This document shows, in pieces, positions 1-8,989 of a stretch of 38,560 nucleotides of DNA (within the stretch, counting starts at the first letter, position 1; each line of letters starts with the position of its first letter). The notes under the pieces were generated by a model. The model made no database searches and was not told the origin of the DNA. It worked only from the letters and a program-made list of their open reading frames with translations. Position numbers and translations under genes: made by a program. Origin of the DNA: CAYGZL01 sp964354345 (GTDB taxonomy: Bacteria > Chloroflexota > Anaerolineae > Anaerolineales > UBA4823); contig CAYGZL010000069.1 in NCBI GenBank assembly GCA_964354345.1, positions 1 through 38,560 on the forward strand, in the 5' to 3' direction.

Positions 1-2
1 AA

Positions 3-1832
3 GTAGAAGGTGAGTACCAGGCACCCCAGACGCCTGAAGAAGTGTTACTGGCGCAGATCTGGGCGGATGTTTTAGGAGTTGAGCGGGTCGGGATTCGAGA
101 TAATTTCTTCGAGCTGGGTGGCGATTCCATCATGAGCATCCAGGTGATTGCCCGAGCAAAGAAGGTGGGTTTACCGTTGGCGCCCAGGCAAATGTTCGAA
201 GCACAGACAATAGAGGAGTTAGCGAGGTTAGTAGGTCAGGTACCCTTTGCCCAAGCAGAGCAAGCGATTGTAACCGGAGATGTCCCTTTAACTCCAATCC
301 AACGGCATTTCTTTGAGCTTAACCTGAAAGACCCTCAACATTGGAATCAGGCAATCCTGCTCAGTGTGATTCCGGCTGAAACCGGAGTTTCGGGATCTAT
401 CTTAAATCCTGATTGGTTACGGCAGTCAGTTCATGAAATTCTCAACCATCATGACGCGCTCCGAATGAGATTTAGCCGGCTGGATTCATCCAACTGGCGC
501 CAGTTCAATGCTGGTTCAGAAGCCCTCGAGTTTGAACAGACACCATTCGAGTGGCTCGATTTGAGCGGGTTAAGCGAAATCCAACAAATCCTCGAGTTGC
601 AGGCAAAGATAGATCAGGTACAGGCTGGTTTGAACCTGCAAAATGGTCCGCTCTTCAGGGTGGTTTATTTTCATTTAGGTAGTCATCAACCGGCGCGCTT
701 GTTGTTGGTCGCTCATCACCTGGTCATTGATGGTGTTTCATGGCGGATCTTATTGGAGGATTTGCAGACAACTTATTGGCAACTGAGCCTGGGCGAACCT
801 GTGCGTCTGCCAGCCAAGACGACTTCTTATAAATATTGGGCTGAACAACTTATCCTGTTTTCCCAGTCACCGTCCGGTCAGGCGGATCAGGAGTATTGGT
901 CCAAGATCGATCAGTTGAGTGTACCTGAATTAACGCTCGATCTCCATGATAAAGAGACCTTGGAAGCGGAGAATCTGGAGAGCTCGCTGGAAGGTGTCCG
1001 TGCCAGCCTGGAGGTCGAAGATACACGCAAACTGCTCCAACAGGTACCTGTCGTGTACCACACGGAGATTAATGATATCCTGTTAACCGCCCTGGTCATT
1101 ACGTTGGGTCGCTGGTCAGGTCACCCGCAAGTAAAATTATACCTGGAAGGTCACGGACGTGAGCCTCTGGATGGCCTTGGGAACAATACAGTTGATTACG
1201 ATGTGGATGTCTCGCGAACGGTGGGTTGGTTCACTTCACTTTATCCGGTATTTTTATCTCTCGAGCGTTTGCCCTCAGAAAATGAACTTGGTCAGGCTTT
1301 GAAAGCGGTTAAAGAACAGTTACGCCAGATTCCTCAGCGAGGTTTTGGTTATGGTTTGTTACGATTAACCACCGAAAGTATCCCAAAGCGTAACTTACCA
1401 CAAATAAGTTTCAATTACCTGGGTCAGGTTGATACAGCGTTGCCCGAGATGGCTGTAGCTGGGCATCTGTCGAGACAACCTTTGATTGAGAACGAAGGAG
1501 CTGGAATTACGCAATGGTCATTCAAACCTGCAACCGAATCGGTTGGTATGGTGCACAGCCCGCAGGATCGCCGGGAAAATATCCTCGATATTTCTGTATC
1601 TGTGACCCAAGGGCAGTTACGCATGGAATGGCAATTCAGCCAGAACCTTCACCGCCGAGAAAACATTGAAAAGTTAGTCCAGGATTATATCCATACGCTC
1701 CAGGCGATCATTCAATTCTGTTTATCTCAGGAAGCGGGTGGTTATACCCCTTCAGATTTCCCAGATATTCAGTTGGATCAAGACGGACTGGATAAGTTGT
1801 TAGAAGAAATCGGCGGCGATAATATTAATTAG
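3..1832 (+). CDS. NRPS, 3' end of gene: thiolation + epimerization domains (5' partial)
   Basis: This is the C-terminal end of an NRPS gene cut by the window start; the first complete codon is at 3. A carrier (T) domain spans about 36-240, with the phosphopantetheine serine at 126-128 in the motif LGGDSI. The GGDS form is typical of carriers that feed an epimerization domain. The rest (about 280-1800) is an epimerization (E) domain: PLTPIQRHFFE near its start, HHLVIDG at 714-734, EGHGRE, GFGYGLLR and SFNYLGQ. The E domain converts the carrier-bound L-residue to D before transfer. The next gene begins with a D-accepting-type condensation domain, as expected. No copy of the 17-bp palindromic repeat found downstream is recognisable here. 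The amino acid loaded by this module is unknown because its A domain lies upstream. Confidence 0.95.
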   Translation, partial: VEGEYQAPQTPEEVLLAQIWADVLGVERVGIRDNFFELGGDSIMSIQVIARAKKVGLPLAPRQMFEAQTIEELARLVGQVPFAQAEQAIVTGDVPLTPIQRHFFELNLKDPQHWNQAILLSVIPAETGVSGSILNPDWLRQSVHEILNHHDALRMRFSRLDSSNWRQFNAGSEALEFEQTPFEWLDLSGLSEIQQILELQAKIDQVQAGLNLQNGPLFRVVYFHLGSHQPARLLLVAHHLVIDGVSWRILLEDLQTTYWQLSLGEPVRLPAKTTSYKYWAEQLILFSQSPSGQADQEYWSKIDQLSVPELTLDLHDKETLEAENLESSLEGVRASLEVEDTRKLLQQVPVVYHTEINDILLTALVITLGRWSGHPQVKLYLEGHGREPLDGLGNNTVDYDVDVSRTVGWFTSLYPVFLSLERLPSENELGQALKAVKEQLRQIPQRGFGYGLLRLTTESIPKRNLPQISFNYLGQVDTALPEMAVAGHLSRQPLIENEGAGITQWSFKPATESVGMVHSPQDRRENILDISVSVTQGQLRMEWQFSQNLHRRENIEKLVQDYIHTLQAIIQFCLSQEAGGYTPSDFPDIQLDQDGLDKLLEEIGGDNIN

Positions 1833-1882
1833 GTAGACGATGAGTTCGCTGGCAGGAGAGCGTGCTCAATTATGGATTATTT
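1833..1882 (+). promoter_or_regulatory. Intercistronic spacer with RBS and a 4-codon mini-ORF overlapping the next start
   Basis: The 50-nt spacer holds AGGAG at 1854-1858. An ATG at 1872 opens a mini-ORF (M-D-Y-L-stop) whose TGA at 1884-1886 overlaps the ATG of gene 2 at 1883 in an ATGA arrangement. The Shine-Dalgarno is 13 nt from the mini-ORF ATG and 24 nt from the gene 2 ATG, so coupling through the mini-ORF is possible. A GTG at 1862 would be in frame with gene 2 but only 3 nt from the AGGAG. No terminator or promoter is apparent. Confidence 0.4.
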
Positions 1883-4800
1883 ATGAGTAAACCTACCATT
1901 GAGGCCGTTTATCCCCTCGCTCCAATGCAGCAGGGTATGTTATTTCATAACCTGCTGGCACCGGATTCGGGTGCATATTTTGAGCAGTTTTGTTGCACCT
2001 TGCGCGGAAAACTGGATAAAACTGCCTTTATCCGTGCCTGGCAAGAAGTGATCCACCGTCAATCTGTTTTACGAACAGCATTTGCCTGGAAAAGTCTGGA
2101 ACAGATGGTCCAGATCGTCTATCCCCAGATAGATTTACAGATTGAGGAGCAAGATTGGCAGGAATTAACCCACCATGAACAAGAAAAGTATTTACAGGCT
2201 TATCAGCAAGCAGATCGGGTAAAAGGATTTGACCTGGCAAAGCCTCCGTTAATGCGCCTGGCGTTAATGCAGATAGGGGCAGATAAGCATTATCTACTCT
2301 GGAGTATTCATCACATTTTGATGGATGGCTGGTCAATGCCGTTAATCCTGAATGAGGTAATGTCATTTTATGAAGCCTATCGTCAGGGTCGAGTGCTGGT
2401 ATTGCCCCCAGGTCGTCCGTACAAGGATTATATTGCTTGGTTACAAAAACAAGATCAGGTTGCTGCTGAAACTTACTGGCGGCGTAAACTTCGAGGCTTT
2501 TCCTCGCCAACACCATTAGGTGTGGATCGATTAGTCAGCGAGCCAGAGTTCTCATTAACTGACGGTGGGGTTACATCGCAGAGAGTGCGTGGAATGACTG
2601 AACAGGGTCAGGTTTTTCCATCAGTCAGTGAGAGTGAAATTAAGCTCTCGAGAGAGGTCACTGCTACTCTACAAGCCATGGCGCGCCGTTTTCGGGTCAC
2701 ATTCAGCACCGTCATTCAGGCTGCCTGGGCGCTCCTGTTGAGCCGATACTCAGGCGAAACTGAGGTGGTTTTTGGACTGACAGTCTCGGGTCGACCTGCT
2801 GAGCTTGGCGGTGTCGAGACAATGATTGGTTTATTCATCAACACACTTCCGGTTCGCATCCAGGTTAATCCTCGCCAATCCTTGAGGGAGTACTTACAGA
2901 CGATTCAGGCAGAAACGGCTGAGATGCGCCAATTTGAGTATAGCTCATTAGCGCAGGTTCAAACCTGGAGCGATGTACCGCATGGGATACCGCTATTTGA
3001 AAGTATCCTGGTATTCGAGAATTATCCTGTAGATAAATCGCTACGAGAACAAGTCGTCATCCGCGCTGAGGTTGCCGTTTCATCGAAACCCTTCGTAGCG
3101 CCGTCCAGTTCGGGTGTAAGAAGAGAAATGGGGTTAAGAATTGAAGATATCAATTCATTTGAGCAAACAAATTATCCCCTAAATCTAATTTCAGGTCTGG
3201 GCGACCAGTTGCCTCTAAAAGTATCCTACGACCGAACTCGTTTCGAAGCAGGTACGATTCAACGCATGCTGGGTCATTTAAAAAACCTGCTGGAGGAAAT
3301 GACGGGGGGACTTGCGCAACAGGATGTTCTGGATTCTACTCGGGATCAATCACAACCAATCGGTAGTCTTTCGATCTTTACCGAAGCAGAACACCAGCAA
3401 ATATTAAGTGATTGGTCTGCTAAACCGATGAAAGGCTTGGCAGAGTTTACAGTCGCAGAGGGGTATTATCAGCAGGTCAGGATTCATGATCTATTTGAAG
3501 AGCAGGTTCGGCGTGACCCTGACGCTACAGCTTTGATATTCACCAGGCTGAGTTCTCCTGGACACGGAACTGCCGTTTCGCAAGGTACCATTCAACAATG
3601 GAGTTATGCTGAGTTAAATCAATACGCTGAACGGATTGCCAGCCATTTACGGGCTTGTGGAGTGGGTGCGGAAGTCCTGGTCGGTCTGTGGATCGATCGT
3701 TCACCAGAGATGATCGCCGCGCTGCTGGGGATTCTAAAGGCAGGTGGGGCATATTTACCTCTCGATCCGAACTACCCCGATGCACGATTAGCCTATATCT
3801 TGAAAGACGCCGAAAGCAATTTTAATTTTCCTGTCATCATATGCAGTGTAGACAGTAATAAACTACAGGATACCAATCGATTAATAGGATTAGGAAAACG
3901 CGTCCTGGGTCTTCAAACAGATGGGGAGATTGTCGTTCTTCTGGAAGGTGAACCGGGGAATTATGATGAAACAGATGCCATTACCGGTGCTGCTAAACCT
4001 GATCCACTTGTATATGTTATTTACACCTCGGGTTCGACTGGAACACCGAAGGGCGTGATGGTAACTCACCCCTCAGTGGTGAATCATGCGTTAAACCTGC
4101 GAAACCTTTTCCAATTCCGACCAGCAGATCGGATGCTCCAATTCATTTCATTAAGCTTCGATGCCTCAGCGGAAGAGATCTTTCCTACCATGATTAGTGG
4201 TGCTGCTTTGGTGTTGCTTGAAGCTGGTCGGGAAACTAGTGCCGGAGAAATCATCCTCTACTGTGACCAGCAACATGTCAGTCTTCTGCATATGCCAGCC
4301 CCCTTCTGGCATCAGTGCATTGACGAAATGCTTGGTGAAGGTTTGAGGATGCCTAAAAGTCTGCGACTGGTATTAGTCGGAGGTGAAACCCCTGCTGTAG
4401 ATAAGATAAAAACCTGGCAAGAATTAGGGGGTAACAGTCAGGTATTCATTAACGCTTATGGGCCAACTGAGGCTACCATTACAGCGACTGCTTACCAGAT
4501 GACATTAGGTGAAGATAAGCTGCCCGAGAAGCTACCCATCGGGCGACCCCTGGTTAATGTTCAGATCTATATCCTTATGCCATCCCCAAGTCGTCCAGTG
4601 CAGCACCTGGAGTTGGCGCCGGTCGGGGTGACTGGTGAGCTTTATATTGGTGGAGCAGGAGTGGCGCGGGGTTATCTCAATCAACCTGAACTGACCCTTG
4701 ATAATTTTATCGATAATCCATTTGGCGCTGGACGGTTATACCGGACAGGAGATCTGGCGCGTTTTCTGCCTGATGGGAATCTGGAATTTCGGGGACGGAG

Positions 4801-7800
4801 CGATGAACAGGTAAAATTACGCGGTTTTCGGATTGAGTTAGGTGAGATTGAATATGTCCTCCGCCAGTATCCTGGTGTAAATTCCGTTGTTGTCGTTGTT
4901 CGTGAAGATATACCCGGGGATAAGCGTCTGGTTGCCTATATTGTGCCTGCGGATGAAAGAACCAACCTGGAGGACGAAGCCCAAGATTTAGCACCGATCG
5001 GTGGCTTAAATCCAGTAATGTTACGGGAAGCTGTCTCAAAGAAGTTGCCCGAATACATGGTTCCTGGCGCCTATGTGTTTTTAAAGGAACTCCCACTGAC
5101 ATCAACAGGTAAGGTAGATCGACGACGTTTACCAGCACCAACTGGTGAACGCCTGGCTACTGCCAGCACCTATCGCCCACCTCACACCCCTACAGAGGCA
5201 ATCCTGGCTGGGATTATCGAGCAGGTGCTGGGTCTCCAACGAGTAGGTGTGGACGATAATTTCTTCGAACTCGGTGGGCATTCCTTATTAGCAACGCGAG
5301 TAGTATCTCGGATCCGTAACACGTTAAAAGTCGAAATACCTTTACGAACCCTGTTCGAGGCTCCAACAGTGGCTGGCCTATCACAGCAGGTTGAATCAGT
5401 CATCCGGAGTAGCTCTGGCACAGAGCTGCCTCCGATCGTTTCACTTGATAGAGATCAAGTCACTGGTTTGCCGGTCCAAACCCCTCCATTATCCTTCGCC
5501 CAGCAGCGTCTCTGGTTTCTAGATCAACTCTCACCTGGGAACCTGTTTTACAACCTGCCTTTAGTGGTTCGCGCCAGGGGGGTGTTAGATATATCTGCTT
5601 TAGAAAAGGCGGTGAATGAAATCGTACGCCGGCACGAAAGCCTTCGCACAAATATTCAAACAAACGATGGGAAACCAGTCCAGGTAATTAAACCGCACAG
5701 ATCTATCGTTATCCCGGTAGAAGATTTACGAAATTTTCAAACCAACGATCTTGTACAATCTGCGGTAGATGTCGCCCTGACCATGGTTCAAAGCGAAGTC
5801 AATCGGCCTTTTAACCTGGAAACAGATCCACTACTGCGGGTGAAGATCATCCGTATCGCCGATAATGACACGATTATTCTGATGATTATGCACCATATCG
5901 TGTCCGATGGTTGGTCAATGGGTGTCCTTTTGCGGGAAATTTCTGTGTTATATACAGCCTTCGAAGGAAGCAGTCAACAGCCAGCCATGCATAAGTTGCC
6001 GGAGTTGAGCATCCAATACGCCGAGTTTGCTCAATGGCAACGAAATTGGTTACAAGGGGAAGTGTTGGATCGGCAATTAAATTACTGGAAGAAGCAACTT
6101 GCCAGTCATCCCGGCATGTTAGATTTGCCAACCGATCATCCGCGTCCTGCAGTCCAGAGTTGGCGCGGAGCTACCCTCGCATTTAATTGGCCCCAGGCGC
6201 TTTCGGAGAAATTCCTTGAGTTGTGCCGGATGGAAGGGGTTACCCCTTTCATGGCATTATTGGCCGTTTTCCAAACGCTGCTTTATCGTTACTCAGGACA
6301 GGAAGATATCAGTGTCGGTACAGCAATTGCTAACCGAAACCTGGCGGAGATCGAGCCTTTGATCGGCTTCTTTGTAAACACCTTGGTCATGCGGGTTGAC
6401 CTGTCAGGACAGCCAGGTTTTCGCAATTTATTAAAACGAGTACGCGAAGTAGCCATTGGTGCCTATACTCACCAGGACTTGCCGTTTGAGATGTTGGTTG
6501 AAGAATTACAGCCGCAGCGCGACATGAGCCACACTCCCTTATTCCAGGTCGCTTTTACCCTCCAAAATCTAAGTAACACGGAACTACAGTTTCGCAACGC
6601 ACTCAGCGACCGAGAAGAACACCGTATGTCGGAACTACTGTATCACCAGGTGATGCCGGAGTTGTCCTTTGAGCCAATTGTGGTGGATAGTGGGACGGCC
6701 AAGTTCGATTTGACACTTACGATGTCCGAATCACCAACTGGCTTCCTGGGTGCGTTGGAATATAACCGTGATCTTTTCGAGCCAGAAACAATTCAACGCA
6801 TGTTGCTCCATTTCCAACGGTTGGTTGAAGCTATTTTGGAAAATCCAGAACAACCGATCATTACTCTAGATATATTGACTCCAGCTGAACGACAGCAGAT
6901 CCTGGTGGATTGGAATGCAACAGCGATGGATACTCCGACGGATCGTTGCGCCCATCAACTCTTCGAAGCGCATGCCGCCCAACATCCAGATGCCCTGGCT
7001 GTGATTTTCGAGGACCAATCCCTGACCTACCGTGAATTAAACCAACGCGCCAACCTGCTTTCGCATTACCTGCGCAAACAAGGGATCGGTCCTGACCACC
7101 TGGTAGGTATCTCCACCGAACGGTCTCTGGATATGGTCGTTGCGATTTTAGGGGCGATGAAATCAGGTGGATGCTACTTACCTTTGGACCCAACATACCC
7201 GGTCGAACGGTTGTCCTACATGATGCAAGATTCGCAGGTTACCGTGTTATTGACTCAAAAGGAATTAATTGAGCACTTACCCCTTGCAGATTCAGAAACT
7301 GTTGTGGGTGGTGATCCTATTTTTCAAAATCAGATAAATCCAGACTCACCCCTTTTGATATGCCTGGATACGGATTGGGAGACGATCGTGACTGAGGTGA
7401 AGGCAGATGATCCAGCAGCTGCCGATAAGACGCCTCCCAGTGGCGTTACTTCTGATAACCTCGCCTATATGATTTATACCTCTGGTTCAACTGGTCGGCC
7501 AAAGGGAACGCTGCTAAACCATCGCGGGTTGTCCAATCTGGCTGAGGCGCAGCGCCGAGCTTTCGATATCCATGAAGGTAGCCGGATCCTGCAATTTTCG
7601 CCCTTGAGCTTTGATGCCTCGGTTTGGGAGATTTTCATGGCGTTGGCGAATGGGGGTACATTGTGCCTGGCACGCCAGGAAGTTCTGGCTTCAGGTCAGG
7701 AGCTGGCTTGGTTCATGCGGGATCTGGGTATCACAACGGTGACCCTGCCGCCCTCGGTTATGCGTGTACTACCGGAAATTTCACTCCCGGTATTCAATAC

Positions 7801-8989
7801 GATGGTTGCTGCAGGAGAGGCCTGTACGGTTGACCTGGTAAAACGCTGGGCGCCTGGAAGAAAATTCTTCAATGCTTATGGACCAACAGAAACGACAGTT
7901 TGCGCTTCAATGTACTTGTGTGATCCGACGGATCCAAACCCACCGCCAATAGGGAGACCGATCGCTAACACTCATTTGTATGTCCTCGACCGTTATGAAC
8001 AACCAGTGCCGGTAGGTGTTCCAGGTGAGTTGCATGTTGCCGGGGTTAGTGTTGCTCGAGGATATTGGAATCAGCATGAAATGACTTTGGCTAAGTTTAT
8101 TTTAAATCCTTTCGAACAGGAATCTGGTGGCAACCGACCATTAATCAACCGTCGGGGAAAACCTTTCGACCGGCTGTATAAGACGGGTGACCTGGTACGC
8201 TATCGCACCGATGGAAATATCGAATTTTTAGGCAGGGTTGATCAGCAGGTCAAAGTTCGTGGTTTCCGCATCGAGTTAGGCGAAGTTGAAACAATTCTCC
8301 TGAAATTCCCAGGGATCAAGGAAGGCGTGGTCGTCGCCCGGGAAGATACCCCAGGAGATAAGCGCCTGGTGGCTTATGTGGTGCCAAAGGAAGAACATGA
8401 AGCAGGAGCTCCCAGCCAGAAGCCTTTGGTTCCTGAGCTACGTGAGTTCATGCGTAAGAGCTTGCCGGAGTATATGGTTCCGTCGATATTTCTCATTATG
8501 GCCTCCCTGCCTTTGTCGCCTAGTGGAAAAATAGACCGGCGGGCATTACCAGCTCCGGATGTCGAACGACCAACTCTGGCCAGCGCTTATATCGCACCGC
8601 GCAATCCGATTGAAGCCAGGTTGGTGGAGATTTGCGCTAATTTATTGGGTTTAGATAAAGTCGGCATTTACGATAATTTCTTCGAACTGGGTGGGCACTC
8701 GTTGTTAGCGACCCAGTTTATCTCACGAGTTCGTGATGCCTACCAGGTGGAGCTCCCGCTCCGTGAACTATTCGTATCGCCAACCCCAGCTGCAATCGCT
8801 GAGAAAGTCAATCTGTTGATAGAACAATCTGCTGTTGAAACTCAAAAGCGGGCGGTCATAGAAGAATCCACAGAGCCTCAAAACCAACCGGAAAAAGCCA
8901 GGTTGGCTAACATATTACAACAACTCAGTCAATTATCAGAAGAGCAGGCAAAGGCATTGTTAGAAGCGAAAAGAAAGGGTCAGGCATGA
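1883..8989 (+). CDS. Dimodular NRPS: C(D-accepting)-A-T-C-A(Phe)-T
   Basis: This 2368-aa synthetase adds two residues. Approximate residue spans: C1 6-455, A1 530-1080, T1 1100-1170 (Ser 1134), C2 1200-1655, A2 1685-2225, T2 2240-2312 (Ser 2273). A short helical tail rich in Q/E/A/K may dock to gene 3. All core motifs are intact: HHILMDG, HHIVSDG, two YTSGSTGxPKG, two NAYGPTE, two LGGHSL. C1 opens YPLAPMQQGMLFH, the form seen after epimerizing modules, which fits the upstream E domain. A2 has the classic Phe pocket DAWTVAAVC; A1 reads DAEHLGAIT, which I cannot assign. I chose the ATG at 1883 because the paralogous gene 4 starts at the equivalent residue; an in-frame GTG lies at 1862. The stop overlaps the gene 3 start (ATGA). 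Only three degenerate copies of the 17-bp palindrome occur, against 23 in the like-built gene 4. Confidence 0.96.
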   Translation: MSKPTIEAVYPLAPMQQGMLFHNLLAPDSGAYFEQFCCTLRGKLDKTAFIRAWQEVIHRQSVLRTAFAWKSLEQMVQIVYPQIDLQIEEQDWQELTHHEQEKYLQAYQQADRVKGFDLAKPPLMRLALMQIGADKHYLLWSIHHILMDGWSMPLILNEVMSFYEAYRQGRVLVLPPGRPYKDYIAWLQKQDQVAAETYWRRKLRGFSSPTPLGVDRLVSEPEFSLTDGGVTSQRVRGMTEQGQVFPSVSESEIKLSREVTATLQAMARRFRVTFSTVIQAAWALLLSRYSGETEVVFGLTVSGRPAELGGVETMIGLFINTLPVRIQVNPRQSLREYLQTIQAETAEMRQFEYSSLAQVQTWSDVPHGIPLFESILVFENYPVDKSLREQVVIRAEVAVSSKPFVAPSSSGVRREMGLRIEDINSFEQTNYPLNLISGLGDQLPLKVSYDRTRFEAGTIQRMLGHLKNLLEEMTGGLAQQDVLDSTRDQSQPIGSLSIFTEAEHQQILSDWSAKPMKGLAEFTVAEGYYQQVRIHDLFEEQVRRDPDATALIFTRLSSPGHGTAVSQGTIQQWSYAELNQYAERIASHLRACGVGAEVLVGLWIDRSPEMIAALLGILKAGGAYLPLDPNYPDARLAYILKDAESNFNFPVIICSVDSNKLQDTNRLIGLGKRVLGLQTDGEIVVLLEGEPGNYDETDAITGAAKPDPLVYVIYTSGSTGTPKGVMVTHPSVVNHALNLRNLFQFRPADRMLQFISLSFDASAEEIFPTMISGAALVLLEAGRETSAGEIILYCDQQHVSLLHMPAPFWHQCIDEMLGEGLRMPKSLRLVLVGGETPAVDKIKTWQELGGNSQVFINAYGPTEATITATAYQMTLGEDKLPEKLPIGRPLVNVQIYILMPSPSRPVQHLELAPVGVTGELYIGGAGVARGYLNQPELTLDNFIDNPFGAGRLYRTGDLARFLPDGNLEFRGRSDEQVKLRGFRIELGEIEYVLRQYPGVNSVVVVVREDIPGDKRLVAYIVPADERTNLEDEAQDLAPIGGLNPVMLREAVSKKLPEYMVPGAYVFLKELPLTSTGKVDRRRLPAPTGERLATASTYRPPHTPTEAILAGIIEQVLGLQRVGVDDNFFELGGHSLLATRVVSRIRNTLKVEIPLRTLFEAPTVAGLSQQVESVIRSSSGTELPPIVSLDRDQVTGLPVQTPPLSFAQQRLWFLDQLSPGNLFYNLPLVVRARGVLDISALEKAVNEIVRRHESLRTNIQTNDGKPVQVIKPHRSIVIPVEDLRNFQTNDLVQSAVDVALTMVQSEVNRPFNLETDPLLRVKIIRIADNDTIILMIMHHIVSDGWSMGVLLREISVLYTAFEGSSQQPAMHKLPELSIQYAEFAQWQRNWLQGEVLDRQLNYWKKQLASHPGMLDLPTDHPRPAVQSWRGATLAFNWPQALSEKFLELCRMEGVTPFMALLAVFQTLLYRYSGQEDISVGTAIANRNLAEIEPLIGFFVNTLVMRVDLSGQPGFRNLLKRVREVAIGAYTHQDLPFEMLVEELQPQRDMSHTPLFQVAFTLQNLSNTELQFRNALSDREEHRMSELLYHQVMPELSFEPIVVDSGTAKFDLTLTMSESPTGFLGALEYNRDLFEPETIQRMLLHFQRLVEAILENPEQPIITLDILTPAERQQILVDWNATAMDTPTDRCAHQLFEAHAAQHPDALAVIFEDQSLTYRELNQRANLLSHYLRKQGIGPDHLVGISTERSLDMVVAILGAMKSGGCYLPLDPTYPVERLSYMMQDSQVTVLLTQKELIEHLPLADSETVVGGDPIFQNQINPDSPLLICLDTDWETIVTEVKADDPAAADKTPPSGVTSDNLAYMIYTSGSTGRPKGTLLNHRGLSNLAEAQRRAFDIHEGSRILQFSPLSFDASVWEIFMALANGGTLCLARQEVLASGQELAWFMRDLGITTVTLPPSVMRVLPEISLPVFNTMVAAGEACTVDLVKRWAPGRKFFNAYGPTETTVCASMYLCDPTDPNPPPIGRPIANTHLYVLDRYEQPVPVGVPGELHVAGVSVARGYWNQHEMTLAKFILNPFEQESGGNRPLINRRGKPFDRLYKTGDLVRYRTDGNIEFLGRVDQQVKVRGFRIELGEVETILLKFPGIKEGVVVAREDTPGDKRLVAYVVPKEEHEAGAPSQKPLVPELREFMRKSLPEYMVPSIFLIMASLPLSPSGKIDRRALPAPDVERPTLASAYIAPRNPIEARLVEICANLLGLDKVGIYDNFFELGGHSLLATQFISRVRDAYQVELPLRELFVSPTPAAIAEKVNLLIEQSAVETQKRAVIEESTEPQNQPEKARLANILQQLSQLSEEQAKALLEAKRKGQA
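1901..5400 (+). other. NRPS module C(D-accepting)-A-T, substrate unassigned (pocket DAEHLGAIT)
   Basis: HHILMDG lies at 2309-2329 and the carrier serine at 5282-5284. The A domain (about 3472-5130) has FDASAEEIF as its A4 region. Pocket residues read by alignment to GrsA positions 235-331 are D-A-E-H-L-G-A-I-T. The same DAE/G/IT pattern recurs in one module of gene 3 and one of gene 4. I do not recognise a published substrate for it. Confidence 0.75.
3566..3582 (+). repeat. 17-bp palindromic repeat, degenerate copy, in frame
   Basis: GGAACTGCCGTTTCGCA lies just before the A1 motif of the first A domain of gene 2 and encodes GTAVSQ (GTT frame). It is the earliest recognisable copy in the window. 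Confidence 0.55.
5485..8830 (+). other. NRPS module C-A-T, predicted L-Phe (pocket DAWTVAAVC)
   Basis: The L-type C domain starts PLSFAQQRLWFLDQ; HHIVSDG is at 5891-5911. The A domain (about 6940-8560) has FDASVWE, TLPPS, VAAGEA and NAYGPTETTVC. These give D-A-W-T-V-A-A-V-C, a close match to the Phe pocket of GrsA/TycA (DAWTIAAIC). The carrier serine is at 8699-8701. The module has no E domain, so an L-residue is expected. Confidence 0.85.
6580..6648 (+). repeat. Two degenerate palindromic repeat copies in the C2 late loop of gene 2
   Basis: GGAACTACAGTTTCGCAA starts at 6580 (ELQFR) and GGAACTACTGTATCACC at 6631 (ELLYH). Both are in the ELLFR frame, 51 nt apart. They sit in the variable loop between LFQVAFTLQN and AKFDLTL of the condensation domain, a loop that carries copies in several other modules. 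Confidence 0.6.

Noticed and set aside
375..400. GAAACCGGAGTTTCGGG in gene 1 as a decayed repeat
   Set aside because: It lacks the TAC loop and correct spacing; too weak to call.
1862..1882. GTG at 1862 as the start of gene 2
   Set aside because: It is only 3 nt from the AGGAG and would add seven residues absent from the paralogous gene 4. ATG 1883 fits better, though the alternative is not excluded.
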